From the NCBI GenBank assembly GCA_024305745.1, contig JAHRBS010000010.1, positions 3,231,501 through 3,295,500 on the forward strand: a stretch of DNA of 64,000 nucleotides. Reading direction: 5' to 3'. Below the pieces are notes generated by a model. It saw only the letters and a list, made by a program, of their open reading frames with translations, did no database searches and had not been told where the DNA came from. Position numbers and translations under genes: made by a program. Each line of letters begins with the position of its first letter. Position 1 is the stretch's first letter. The stretch comes from Polyporus tsugae (lineage: Eukaryota > Basidiomycota > Agaricomycetes > Polyporales > Polyporaceae). Positions 43,176 through 54,591 of this stretch are shown in pieces.

Positions 43176-45231
43176 TCAGTGCCGAGGCACGGGCGGAATT
43201 GGGGTCTTGTCAAAGCCGAGCGGGTACGACGAGAGGTCGCTGGTGAGCGCGAGCGTATCCAGGCTCGCACGCTTGCGATGCGCACTCGACCCATCGCTGC
43301 TCGTGCTAAACGAAGATGGCGCGTTCGAGACGTTACTCTCCTGAGGAGCACTGCCCGAGTCGATCTGGAAGTCGAACGAACCAAGCCCGTTGCTGGCCGC
43401 AGAGCCGTTCGATGCGACGCTCATCCCAAGGACCTTGCGATTCGGGGGCTGGAGTTGAGAGAACGTGCTGGACGCCGACGCCGACGCACGTGCGCGACTA
43501 ACCATCTGCAATGCGGACTGGGAGTTGGGGTCGTCCTGAGAACCTGCGAACGACTGTTGAGCGAGGGGCGAACGCGGCGGCGAGCGGGGAGGGAGATTTG
43601 AGATCGGCGACGGAGGCACGAAGGGGAAGCTCTCAAGAATTGAGTCGGCTCCAGTGGCGGTCGTCATCATCGAGGACATCGAGGTACGCTTAAGGTCCTT
43701 GAGTGCGCGTGCCTGCTGCTGTTCAAGCGCGCCAGCCGATCCGCTGACGCCAGTCTGGAGAGCGGCGCTGTGGTTCACAACAGGGGAAACGAGCTTGGCG
43801 CTGGTCATGCGGTACGGCGTGCGCGGCGAACTGAGTGCCGTACTGAGGGGCGTGTGAGGCAGCTGGGTGGCTTGCTCGAAACCGAGGTGCACGCGTCTCG
43901 CGTTGCTAATGTCAGCGCCGATTGCGGAGGCCTGTGTGTAGACGCTTGCAGGACGCTCGTCGTTGGAGTTGACATACTGAAGAGCAGGGTCTTCCTGGAG
44001 CCAGCTAGCAGGATCTTGACGCGAGGTGACACGACTGGTGTTGACATCCGACATGCCAGGTGAGCCGAATGTGGTGGAAGAGGGAGATGGAGAGCCGCTC
44101 AGGTACGGTGAGTGATGGTCGGAGAAGGGATTCGCTGGGACAGTCACACCCTTCTCCTTCTCCTCTTGCATGACATCCGCAGGGCCGAAGCTCGAAGCGC
44201 CGAGGGGAGAGCGGGCTTGCCTAGTAAGGGTCGACGACCGACTGAGAGTGTCGGTGGGGGATGCATGAAGAACCTCAGCTTTGGCCACGCCCACGACCTG
44301 CTTGACGGCACCGCGGGTAGGGGTGATGATGACGGAAGTCTCGAGGAAGTCGCTCGTGTAGCTGCCTGTGGTCATGTACGACATCCGGTTGTTGTTGGGG
44401 CTGTCGGTCTGCGCGGACGAAGCATAGACGGCATTGGGGGGGAAGAGCGTGTCGTTCGAAACATTAACGTGATCCAGGTTCATATCACCGCGCACATTCG
44501 CACCAGCCTGTGCGGCGTTGCGCCCGTGAGACTGGATCGATCCCGAGCCGCCCGACCTGACTGAACCAGGGGGAACAAGGGCGATGGGGATAACGTTCGA
44601 CTGAGTGCCAGTGGAAGTGGTCTGAATGGAATGGTTGTCCTCGAACGGGTTTGAATGAACAGAGGAGTTTGACGGCTGGGCATGACCCACGCTGGAGGCC
44701 GTAGGGTCGAGGTTGATGGTTCTTTGGAGGGAATATATTCTGATGGAGTCGAGTTGGGGCGGAGGAGAGACGGACGGCTTTTCGTTAGGATCGGGTCTGT
44801 TGAGAACGTCCTCGGCGCGTGCTGGTACATCGGACTTGGATTCCTCTTGAGTGTTCTGGCTCGCGAGGCGTTGACGCCGGCGATACCAGAAGAAGGCGGC
44901 TACCGTCGCAGCAAGGACGAGGATGATCGCGACGACCGCACCAGCTACAGCACCCTTGCTGACACCACCCTTGGAGGAGCTTGACGAGTCGGCGGCGATG
45001 CATTGTGCGTACGGGCACTGGTTACAGGCGCTGAGGAGCAGCCGCCACGGGTTTGAGACGGATAAGATAGCGAGACGCAAGGTGGAGCACTCACCGGCCG
45101 ATCAGGACACATTGCTGGCCGAAGGAGCAAGCACAGTTGGGGTTGAGATCGTCGCAGACGAGGCAGCCGTCTGAACCGCGGGTGCCATTCGCCTGGCGAG
45201 GGTAGTGGTAGTTGAGGTTGCCGACGAGCAT
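43176..45231 (-). CDS. OPY2: Opy2-like membrane anchor of the HOG pathway, 663 aa
   Basis: Two exons, 45231-45095 and 45030-43176 (664 codons). The extracellular N-terminus has the Opy2 cysteine pattern: Cys23, 26, 33, 35, 41, 48, 51 and 56 (CLVCDDLNPNCACSFGQQC, then CNQCPYAQC). A Ser-rich linker leads to one transmembrane helix (GAVAGAVVAIILVLAATVAA) and a basic stop-transfer FFWYRRR. The long cytosolic tail is Ser/Thr/Pro-rich and disordered, with NPFEDNH and NPFSDHH repeats, and ends in KTPIPPVPRH. In yeast Opy2 docks Ste50 to the plasma membrane for osmotic signalling. The start Met at 45231 has no signal peptide after it, as in yeast Opy2. Confidence 0.9.
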
Positions 45232-45798
45232 GACGGAGAGGGAAGACAGAGAGAGAGGGAAAGAGCGTGGGGTTACAAGAGAAGAGGGAGCAAGGGAAAG
45301 AAAACGCGCCCTGCGATGGCCAGCACGGTGCGAACGGTGTTGAGAAGGGAAACAACAGCGTTCGAGAGTCGGTTGGCAGCCAGAAACAGGCGCAGCGGGC
45401 CCTCCCTCTTACCCCCAGTCACACCCGTCGCCAGGTCACACACATCACCCCCGTGACGGCGCTCCCCCTCATCCGACCCTCGGTCTCACACCCACGTCCA
45501 GCCCGCGCCCCGCCCGCAGTCACCCTGCTCCACGTCCAGGAACCTTGCCAGGAACAATGCTTTGATTGGTTGAACAATGCGAGGGTTGTGTTGAACAATA
45601 CAGGGTGCTACTACAATGCTATCGATACATTCCTAATAGTGTCCACAGGTTGAGCGTAGAACCTAGGATTCGGAAAACATGAAACACAGCCAGACTGAAA
45701 GCCGGAAACACAGCGGGGCTGTCTAGTGGCTGTAGTCGTACCTGTCCACGTATCATGTGGGCTCAGCAAACAGAACACGCAGTTTTACCGAAGTCCAC
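45232..45798. other. Intergenic, 567 bp; OPY2 promoter side
   Basis: Pyrimidine/purine-biased 5' region of OPY2 and 3' flank of CAF16. It holds a CCAAT box on the minus strand (ATTGG at 45565-45569) and a repeated GTTGAACAAT (45570 and 45590 area). No gene is seen. Confidence 0.45.
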
Positions 45799-47074
45799 TT
45801 ACTTCTTGTAGAACGTCTCTGAATCACTAGGGACCTAAGTATGGCAGAAGAACAGGCGTCGTTAGTACGCTGTTAGAACAATGACGCTAATATCGACCGA
45901 AGAAGCCGTGCACATGCATCGGCGACCTGCGAAGCTGATGCTCACCGTCTCGATACGTGCGCCTCGACGCTTCCTGCCTTGCGCTTCTAGAACCCGCCTC
46001 CGCTCGCGGTCTTCCCTCAGCCACTCCAAAGCAACTTTGTACAACGTCGGGTTCGGCCCAAGATCGACAGACGTCCCGCCCATCGTCCCGCTCGTGAAGG
46101 GCCATGCCGTGGGTTGCATCAGGAAGGTGCCCAAGTGCATGTGGGCGACATGAGTAGGGAAGTCATTCAATCCGTCAAAGATGTGGGTGGCATCTGTTGA
46201 ACAGGAAGCAGAACCAGATCTGGATATCAGTGGACTGACTCGGCGGGGGTATGGCTCACGAACACAAGATGGTGGCGCCTCTGTTCTCAGAGTCCTCCTT
46301 CAGGAAGGTGAGCAGGTCGTCTCGGACAAGTACATCGAGATCCACAGTGACCTGTCAGATACACCAAAGCCTGGGGTCAGTCCCAGCAAACGGGTACAGA
46401 TGAGCGGATCGACTACCTCATCAAGTAAAAGCACGTCCCAATCGCCCATTAGGCCCATGACAAGTTGCACTCGGCGGCGCTCGCCGTCGGAAATTTGGTG
46501 CATGTGCCAATCGAGGTCTACGTCGAGGATGTCGAGTAGACGATCACGCCTCTCTTTGTGCCGGTAGCCCCCGACAGAGTTGAGGAAATGTGAAACCACA
46601 ATATCGCCGCGCACGACTGGGTTCATCGCCCTGTGTTCATCAAAGCTTCAGCGCACTGCAGACACAGAAGAAGCCTGGCGGCAAACGAGGGAACGTTGGC
46701 GCACCATTCTGTCCCCAAGAACGTGATACCTTCCGGAGTCTGGCGAAACACATCTCTGCCCTTGATGCTGACGTCTGTTTCCGGAGAGGATATGAGGCGC
46801 TTGCCCGCCAGGATCTGAAGGAACGTCGATTTCCCGGCTACATATCAGGCAGAACCACGAAGACATCCACGAAAAATCAGTACTTCAACACTGTCATTTA
46901 CTATGATGGTGGCTACATACCCCCGTTGGCACCAACAAGGATGGTGCGTGAACCCTTCGGAAGGTGGATGTTCACGTCTGACAACGATGGCGAAGCTCCT
47001 TCTCTGTGCGTGTACGTCAAGTGACTGATGGAGATCTCATAACTATCCGCAGACGCATTGAGTGTGTCCCCCAT
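45799..47074 (-). CDS. CAF16: CAF16-type soluble ABC ATPase, 290 aa
   Basis: Six exons on the minus strand: 47074-46921, 46837-46705, 46630-46417, 46351-46264, 46193-45946 and 45834-45799 (291 codons, close to the 289 of yeast Caf16). Walker A is GANGAGKST (48-56), split by the first intron. The signature is [11 protein letters not shown] near 142-152, a degenerate form of LSGGQ shared by this family. Walker B is WDVLLLDE (160-167). The H-loop is [20 protein letters not shown], and the C-terminus SDSETFYKK is typical. There is no membrane domain. Caf16 associates with the CCR4-NOT complex and Medi­ator in yeast. To restore the family Tyr in ILYATH, intron 4 must use the unusual donor GTTCGT. 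Confidence 0.92.
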
Positions 47075-47416
47075 CGTGTCTATGTGAGGACCTTGCCTTG
47101 GAGTTGAGGGGGAAGAGGAAGAGATTTAGTTTTGCCGACTGTGGTCCGGACTCCGAGTCCGTGGCCGCCGCCGCCCAGCCCATCAACCGAAATATGAGTT
47201 AGCGCTCCGGCCCGAGATCCTGTTTGCCTTGCAAAACAGGCGCCCTTCTGCATGCCCGATTTGGTTAGGCTGGGTTTGAACTTTTCCTCCTCCTTGAGCT
47301 TCCCGCGACCACAGTGACGCTGCAGTCACACTTGTACCGACCTCCTCGTCTCTACACCACTCGCGGAACTGCCAACTCTTTGCGCATACGCGAGAACATC
47401 CCAGAGTAACCAGTCT
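47075..47416. promoter_or_regulatory. Divergent promoter region, 342 bp
   Basis: Separates the start codons of CAF16 (minus) and the AIR-like gene (plus). No TATA box is seen. Two CCAAT-like or GGTTGG strings occur but none is compelling. Confidence 0.35.
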
Positions 47417-49772
47417 ATGGCGTCTCCGGAGGTCATTGATCTGACCGAGCCCGAGGTCATCGAACTCGACACCGACGGGGACGAGATCAACGCAGGGCCA
47501 TCTGCGAACGGCTCCACCTCGACGCAGACGCCACAGGAGAATGGCGTCCAACAGCCTGGAAAGAAGAAGCGCAGGAAGAAGAGGCGGAAGGCTGGCACGC
47601 AAGCCAACCAGGACGATCAAGTCGGTTCAACCATTACCTCTGCCGAGGCCTCCCATCCGCAATCGCCCAGCAGTCAAGGCGAACCGGAGATAGTCGAGGT
47701 AATGATGCCCACGGGGCAGGACAAGGCCGCGGGAGGCTCTGGTTCGGACAAGCGGTCTGTCAAGGACCGGCCGTCTGGGAGCTCGGGGGTCGCTATTGAA
47801 GGAGAAGGACGGAGACGGGACCCCAGGGAGAAGGAGAAGGATAGGAGGCGCGATGGAGGGCGGGAGAGGGAGCGCGATAGGGACAGGCAGCGGGAGAGGG
47901 ATCGGCGAAGGAGTAGGTCACCACGGCGCGACCGCGACCGCGACAGGGACCCCCAACCGCACCGACGCTCTCGCTCTCGAGACCACGATCGTGACCGTGA
48001 CCGCGAGAGGCGGGCGCGCGATAAACAACCTGAGCGCGACGCTCCCCTCTTCTTCGAAGACATCACTCCTGCTCAGGTATCCGCGGGGGCTCAGTTCCCA
48101 GCAGCCGTCGCAGGGCCATCGCGACTATCTGCGCAGACCGGCTCGAGCACAATCTCGTCGACCGACGGTCCGACCATAAACGGACTTCTTCTCCCGACAC
48201 ATGTGTCCGTCGCAGAGGGGGCAGAGGCCTTGGCGTTGGAGCTGGGCCCGCTGAAAGTGCCCACACCGGAAGCCGAGGAGGACGAAGAGGATTACATCGA
48301 GTACTTGGACTATGACGATAACCTCAAGGTACGCCATACACCTTGTCCCTGCGCCTTTGCTTTCTAACAGATGCCATTCGCATTAGGCGGGGATGGTGAG
48401 GTATTGGGAGCTGGAGAAACTCGAAGCGGAAGAAGCGAAGGCTTCCAAACCGATACGCGTCGTCTGCAAGAAATGCGGTGCTGAGGGCGAGCATAAGACA
48501 CATGAGTGTACTGTCGTGATAGTGAGTTCATTATGCTTGGTTCATGTGTGTCGTACCGACCCGGCGTACAGTGCTTGACATGTGGTGCGCGAGACGACCA
48601 CCCGACAAGAAGTTGTCCGATTAGCAAGGTTTGCTTCACCTGCGGTATGAAGGGTCACATCAACAAAGTACGTCGGCACTATATTTCACCGACAAGGGTT
48701 CCTCGTAACGTGATGTATTTAGACGTGCCCAAACCGAGGGAAGCCCGGCTCATACCAAGGCTTCCAAGACTGCGATCGGTGTGGTGCGCGGACCCATCAA
48801 ACCAACGTAAGGGCTACACACCAGCAAATTCTCCGAAGTATTGAATGATTTCCACAGGAATGTCCGACTCTGTGGCGAATGTACAAGTATGTGGAGGACG
48901 AGGAGCGCCAAGAGGTTCTCCGTGCGCGCGAAGGAAAACGCGTGCTTGCCTTCGGCCAAGGCGGTGAAGGGTATATTGCCACCGACGAATGGTGCTACAA
49001 TTGTGGTGATTGCGGTCATCTCGGTGATGTGAGTCGCTCATTCACATGCGCAGACGCTTCGGAATCGCGCATGCTGTTGCCTTGTGTTCTCCTTTGCTAA
49101 CGAGATGTTGCCGTTCACGTGTAGGATTGTACGGCAGCTGCCTACCGACCTGACGTGCCCGGCGAGCCGTCCGCGTTTAGCCTCTACAACGTTCTGTCCG
49201 GACCGTTCTCGGAAGATGCGCCACGCGCTTCGAAGCGCGCTCCCCGAGATTGGGAGACTGCGTCCGCGTTCGCTGATGGGTATGGCGCTACCGTCCCCAC
49301 GGACGTCGGGAAGCAGGGTCGCCGCAAAGAGCGTGAACGCCTCGGCAAGGCACGCGAGCTCCAGGACGCCGAAAACGACCAGGACAACTGGTTTGATCAA
49401 GCGCACTCTCGAGTGCGCAGCGACGCTCGTGACGGTCGAGGTGCTGGTCGTAACGGAGGTGGTGGCGGGGGCTCGAAGGCCAACGGGAAGCTCAAGTTTA
49501 ACTTCTCCGGGTCGTCGATTGGTGGAGGCGGAGGCGGTGAGAGAGGAGGGAAGCGTCGACGGATGCCATACGACGATTTGCCTGAGCCGTCCAGGGAAAC
49601 GGACACACTCCAGATTCGCGGCGCGGCACGGAAACAGAGCTACAGCTCGACGTCGTCGAAGGACCGCAACCATGACCGGCATGACCGCTATACTCGTGAG
49701 CGCAACCGTAATCGCTACGATCCGGACCGCGAGTCTCAACGGGGACCACGCTTTCACGGAGGGTACCGGTAG
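47417..49772 (+). CDS. AIR1/AIR2-like zinc-knuckle RNA-binding protein, 681 aa
   Basis: Six exons: 47417-48328, 48387-48521, 48572-48667, 48723-48806, 48858-49028 and 49125-49772 (682 codons). The N-terminus EVIDLTEPEVIELDTDGDE is followed by a Lys/Arg block and a long RS/RD/RE-rich region. Five CCHC zinc knuckles follow: CKKCGAEGEHKTHEC (~331), CLTCGARDDHPTRSC (~350), CFTCGMKGHINKTC (~369), CDRCGARTHQTNEC (~399) and CYNCGDCGHLGDDC (~455). The C-terminus is Gly-rich then RD-rich. Five tandem knuckles are the hallmark of Air1/Air2, the RNA-binding subunit of the TRAMP polyadenylation complex for nuclear RNA decay. Each knuckle-bearing intron is in phase 0. Confidence 0.9.
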
Positions 49773-50264
49773 CCTTAGTGGTGATGCATATCCGTTACGG
49801 TTGGAACGTTCTTGGTAAGTATCACAGGACTATGTCCCACGTTGTTCGAACCGCTATCGTGTCGCTTTGTATGTCGCACTTGCTTTGTACTGCAAGCGTT
49901 ATGTTGTTTCAACTGACAGCCCCTACTACAACTAATATCCCGTTTCCTCTGCCTGAGTAGTATGTACTGCCACATTGTATACGATGATGATTATGCTCTT
50001 TTCATATGTTCTTGCGCAAACGTGCGAGACTGGTTAAATCGAATGGAGTACTGCTAGGGTCGGTGAAGCCATCTTGCTAAGCAGTACAGTGTACTTACTC
50101 CGAATTCGAATCAGGAGTCTTGAAGCTTACATAAGCGTTTGATATATGTATGGGCGCTTGTATTTCCTGTTAGGTCCGTACTATCCGACCATCCTGCTAA
50201 CCCGCACCCGCACCATCATACCAACACACACTCTCCCTGGGTCACCACCGCATCTGGCATCAGG
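49773..50264. other. Intergenic, 492 bp
   Basis: 3' flank of the AIR-like gene and promoter of the UBA/UBC gene. No coding signal. Confidence 0.5.
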
Positions 50265-53200
50265 ATGGAGAGGCAGGTCCAGCAGCTCGTGGAGATGGTA
50301 TTTGCGCCACTTGTCACCTTCACATTGGGGTGTCACTGAACACCCTTTCTTTCATTCCAGGGCGCGACAGTCGCGCAGGCGCGTGCTGCGCTCAGGCAGC
50401 ACAAGGATGTGATGGAAGCCGCCGAACGCATATTCGATGGGAGCTTTGATCACATAGTGGACGACGATGGGGACGTGGAGATGACACCAGCGCAGAGACT
50501 GCCACCCAAGCCTCGAATGATTGTACGTGCCCGCGCATCTGTGTGACCCTGTTTGCATACATTGACTTCTGCAGACACCTGCCGACGACGACGACGAAGA
50601 TGAGGCACCCGACGAGGGAGATGAGGACGGAGACGGTATGTGATATGGTTCTTCTTCCGACTATACTCTTACGCATCGCGTAGATGATGATGAGTACATC
50701 GACTACGACGACTATGAGGACTTTGAAGAGAACGTGGGGGCGTCGAACAATGCTGCGGTAGATCCCTATGCAGGTGCGCATGTATATTCTAGAGTTAACG
50801 CTCTGATGTTCATGCTGGATGTAGGCATCTTCTTCTCCAAGGATCGACGTGAGGAGGTCATCGAAGTAGAAGAGGAGCCTGAGATGGTCCTCTTACCAGG
50901 AATCAGCGAGAAAGTCCCGCTCATGACCCAGGGTCAGTGGATGAAGGGCTGCCCTGAAGGGGGCGAGCAAAGTTTCTTGTTCGGCCTCTACCAGCAGCTG
51001 GGCGAGGGGGAGTGTCGATGTCCGCACGGATGCGGGGCCACCATTCAGAGGCAAAAGAGCGATTTCTATGCTCTCTTTGTGAGTGATACATTCCTCCGGG
51101 TTCGCTGTCCGGTTCTAATGTGCATCAGCCAACGTTCCCTGAGTACATCAAACATCTGGAATCCATTGCCCCCCGAACGTGCACCCGATGCTCAAAGACA
51201 TTCTGCTTTGCGTGTGGCGATTCTTCCAACCCAACCCATGAGAAGCTTCCCGGTTCGCTCGAGGTCGACTATTCACTCTTCCACTGCCCCACGCTGCAAG
51301 GCGCCATCCTTGGTATGGGACTTGCGATGCTTGAGAAGTCGTTCCTGGACGATACTCTGGATTCTGTCGCCCCCAAGTCTGGTGATCGCTCGTCCCGGAA
51401 GCGACGCAAGGTCGACGGCCCTACGCCGCCTCCGATGATGTTGCCCGAAATACATGATGATGATGACGACGATGACGATGGGTACTTCCCGATCGTTGTG
51501 CAAGGCAAGAAGGCGAAGCTCGGCACTGGCTATGCCGGCGACGCGAGAGAAGACGTACGGTTTGCGCTTTTCGTCCCCATCTTCATCGCTGAACTCCTTG
51601 CGGGCAGATGTCAGGCCAGCTTGAGGCTTTGAATGCACAACGGGCAAAGGACCAGAAGCTGTCTACGATGCTGTCGAACATCCGCATCTTCATCCCTTCG
51701 GTAAATCGAGATAATGGCGTCCACTTTGATAGCGACTTCCTCCCCAGTCCGGTCACGCTCGCGCACCTCCGCCGACGGTTCAACTTTGTCGGCAGCCAGC
51801 TCTTGCGCAATGACTCCCTCACGGACATGTCTGACCGCTCTGTTCTGTACTTCGAGCTCCTCGAGTGGCTAGAGGTAACCGTGATTTCAGTGATCTTGAA
51901 CATATGCCTTGTATTGAGCCCCTTTCGAAGAACATTTCTCGACACGAATCCCTTGCGACTATGATGGCGATGCCGATCATGGTTGTCACTTCGGTGAAAA
52001 CCGTCGCTGCGAAGAAGTCACCTAAAGGTACCCTTAGGATCCGCGAACGCGCCATCATCTACGAAGGTAGCGCCGGCCCGCGCGAGCTTCTCGAGGCCAT
52101 CGTCATCCAAGCTCAGGCCGCGCTCAAGGGCCTCGAGGGCATGAAGACTGCGGAGCCAGAGACGGAGGAGATGTCGGAGGAGCAGAAGCGCATGACGGCC
52201 GATGAGAAGGGCAAGGGCAAGGACGACGGCGCGATCGTGTGTGAAGAGAACAAGAAGCTGCTCGACTTCTGCCAGCGCATCGTCAACACCGCGAAGGCGA
52301 TCGACCGCTCGCTCATCGACACGAAGGGCAAGGTGTTCGTCGACCGGCTGCACGCGGAGCTGCCAAAGATCCCCGCGACGTCGGGCTCGCAGGTGGACGC
52401 GGCCCCCGTAGATGCGGGCGAGACCGAGGAGAGCGCGATGGAGGCGTACGTCAAGTGGGCGAACCGCGTGCGGTTCGAGTACTGCGACTTGACGGTGGCG
52501 CCTGTGGAGAACGTGCCGGAGAGCGAGCAGGACCAGACGCCGAACTACAAGTTCTACTTCAATAACGAGGCGCGGATGCTTGCCAACTCGGACATTCCCA
52601 AGCGGTCTTTGGCCATCGCGAAGGAGGTTGGTGTATCTATCTCTTATGAGAGGCTCGTGGCTGACGAGTGCACGAAGCTGGCGGTGTTGACTACTAACTT
52701 ACCCGTCGCGTGGAACTCATCTGTCTTCCTTCGGGTGGATGAGACTCGAGTCGACGTCATCAAGGCCCTCATCACTGGACCCGAAGGCACTCCGTGCGTA
52801 CCCTGTATCATTCGTTATGCTGATTGTTAACGAGTGTTGGTTTAATGCTCCTTGCAGATACTACAACGGCTGGTACGTCCATTCTTGCGTATAGAATAGT
52901 ACGAAACTCACGTTGACTGTTGATAGCTTCTTGTTCGATGTCTTCCTTGGCCCGAATTACAACCAGTCGCCACCTAGTGTCAAATACATGACGGTATGAG
53001 CTATCCTTTGCTTCCGCGACGCGACCTAATATCATCATAGACGAACGGTGGCAAATTCCGGTTCAATCCGAACTTGTATGCGGTAGGTTTTTACGTCCTT
53101 ATGCCCTGCACGCCCCTGCTTACCTTGCGATGTAGGACGGGAAAGTGTGTTTGTCGTTGCTGGGGACATGGTCAGGACCGGGTTGGATTGCTGGGAAGTC

Positions 53201-53758
53201 GACGTTGTTGCAGGTATGTCGACGATTCACTCGAAGCGCCAAGCCATTATTAACCTCCCGTCGTTCAGGTCCTCATTTCGATCCAGTCCATGATTCTGTG
53301 CGATGAACCATACCTCAATGAGCCGGGCTGGGCAAACAGTGGTGGAACGCCCAAGTCATTAGCTTGTGCGTACTGGTTGGAAATGGAACCATCACGTCCC
53401 CTCACATATCTTGCAGATTCGGCCAACGTCCGGCGGATGGTGGTCAAGACCGCGGTAAGTCTTTCTCCACGCTACACCATGTCGAGGCCCTGACCTGTAT
53501 CTTTAGATGCTAGGCAATCTCAAGACGCCACCAGATCCATGGGCGGATGTAATACGCACGCATTTCCGCCTCAAGGCCAAGTCGGTTATTGCGCAGCTTG
53601 ACAAATGGCTCGCGGACGACGACAGCCACTCGACTCTCGGAGACGGCGCGGTCAACCACAAGGCCAATGCGTCTGGTAGTTCCAACGGCTTCGCGGAAGA
53701 CGTTGTGGAGCTCAAGAGTCTGTTGAACAAGCTGCAGGCCGGAGAGGACCTCTCGTGA
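50265..53758 (+). CDS. UBA / Cys-rich / UBC ubiquitin-conjugating protein, 914 aa
   Basis: Fifteen exons: 50265-50297, 50361-50522, 50575-50635, 50684-50773, 50825-51078, 51129-51554, 51608-51874, 51931-52793, 52858-52872, 52927-52993, 53041-53082, 53136-53213, 53269-53365, 53417-53454 and 53507-53758 (915 codons). The N-terminus is a UBA domain (QQLVEMGATVAQARAAL). An acidic stretch follows, then a Cys/His-rich part (CRCPHGCGAT, CTRCSKTFCFACG, FHCPTLQGA) resembling an IBR zinc module. The C-terminal UBC fold has ITGPEGTPYYNGCFLFDVF, PSVKYMTTNGGKFRFNPNLY and the catalytic Cys765 in DGKVCLSLLGTWSGPGW. The UBC is of the BIRC6/UBE2O type, without an HPN motif. Exon 8 could begin 12 nt earlier. 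Confidence 0.9.
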
Positions 53759-54591
53759 TCCTCCAAAGCAGAAGAGCATGTGTGGTGTATCTGTGCGCAG
53801 GGGTGTGTGGGGATGTGGTCCCGAACGGGCTGCGGTGTAGGATGAAGTGGCAAGAGACAATACAATGGATCGTCATCACTGCATGTATACGTGTACTGTA
53901 CTCATAAGTAACATCCGCTGTCGCCTTTAGAATTTATATCACTGAGGATGTCCCCATCAGTGAATCGTAAGGATGGGAGAGCTAGTATTGGCAATTCGAC
54001 TTTGAAGGAAGATAAGTACGCTTTCGGAATATAAGCTTCGGGAGCTGTCCGGGACGATGTGTATAGGGTTTTCCACCCGCGAATCGCGATCCCAACCTCT
54101 GGCGGTCGCACTGCCCGTGCGGGTTTGGTTGACAGGCCTCGCGAACATCATGCCGCTTTGCTGTATCTCATCCATTATTTTGTCACGTTGTTGAGCGCAT
54201 TCGACTTGCAATCTGACAGTGGACACTGAATGCCTCCATTGAGCAGTCGTTGATCATGGTTCCAAGTCCGAGGAAGCGGATACTAATATGGGCGTCTGCG
54301 GTGCCTATTGTGCGATGAATGGGCGCTTGGGAAAGCTCGTGGTCTGTTTGGACACTGTCTGTGGGTGTGACACTCTCTGCGCTTTTCCACCCATCTCTAA
54401 CATTGTTCACGGTGAGAACCAACTGGTCTTAAGGGTATCTGAGCCTCGTGTATGTCCCCAAACTGACACCATCGCAGAATCGCATGCAGCCCACGGGCTA
54501 ACGAACTGTCTGGGTATGTGCCATGGTCTTCTGCCCTTGCTCACACGGACTAAGACGTCACAGAACTGTACAATACCCCACGAACTGTAAT
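53759..54591. other. Intergenic, 833 bp
   Basis: Between two plus-strand genes. A short frame runs into the downstream start, but no exon is supported. No other feature is seen. Confidence 0.5.
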
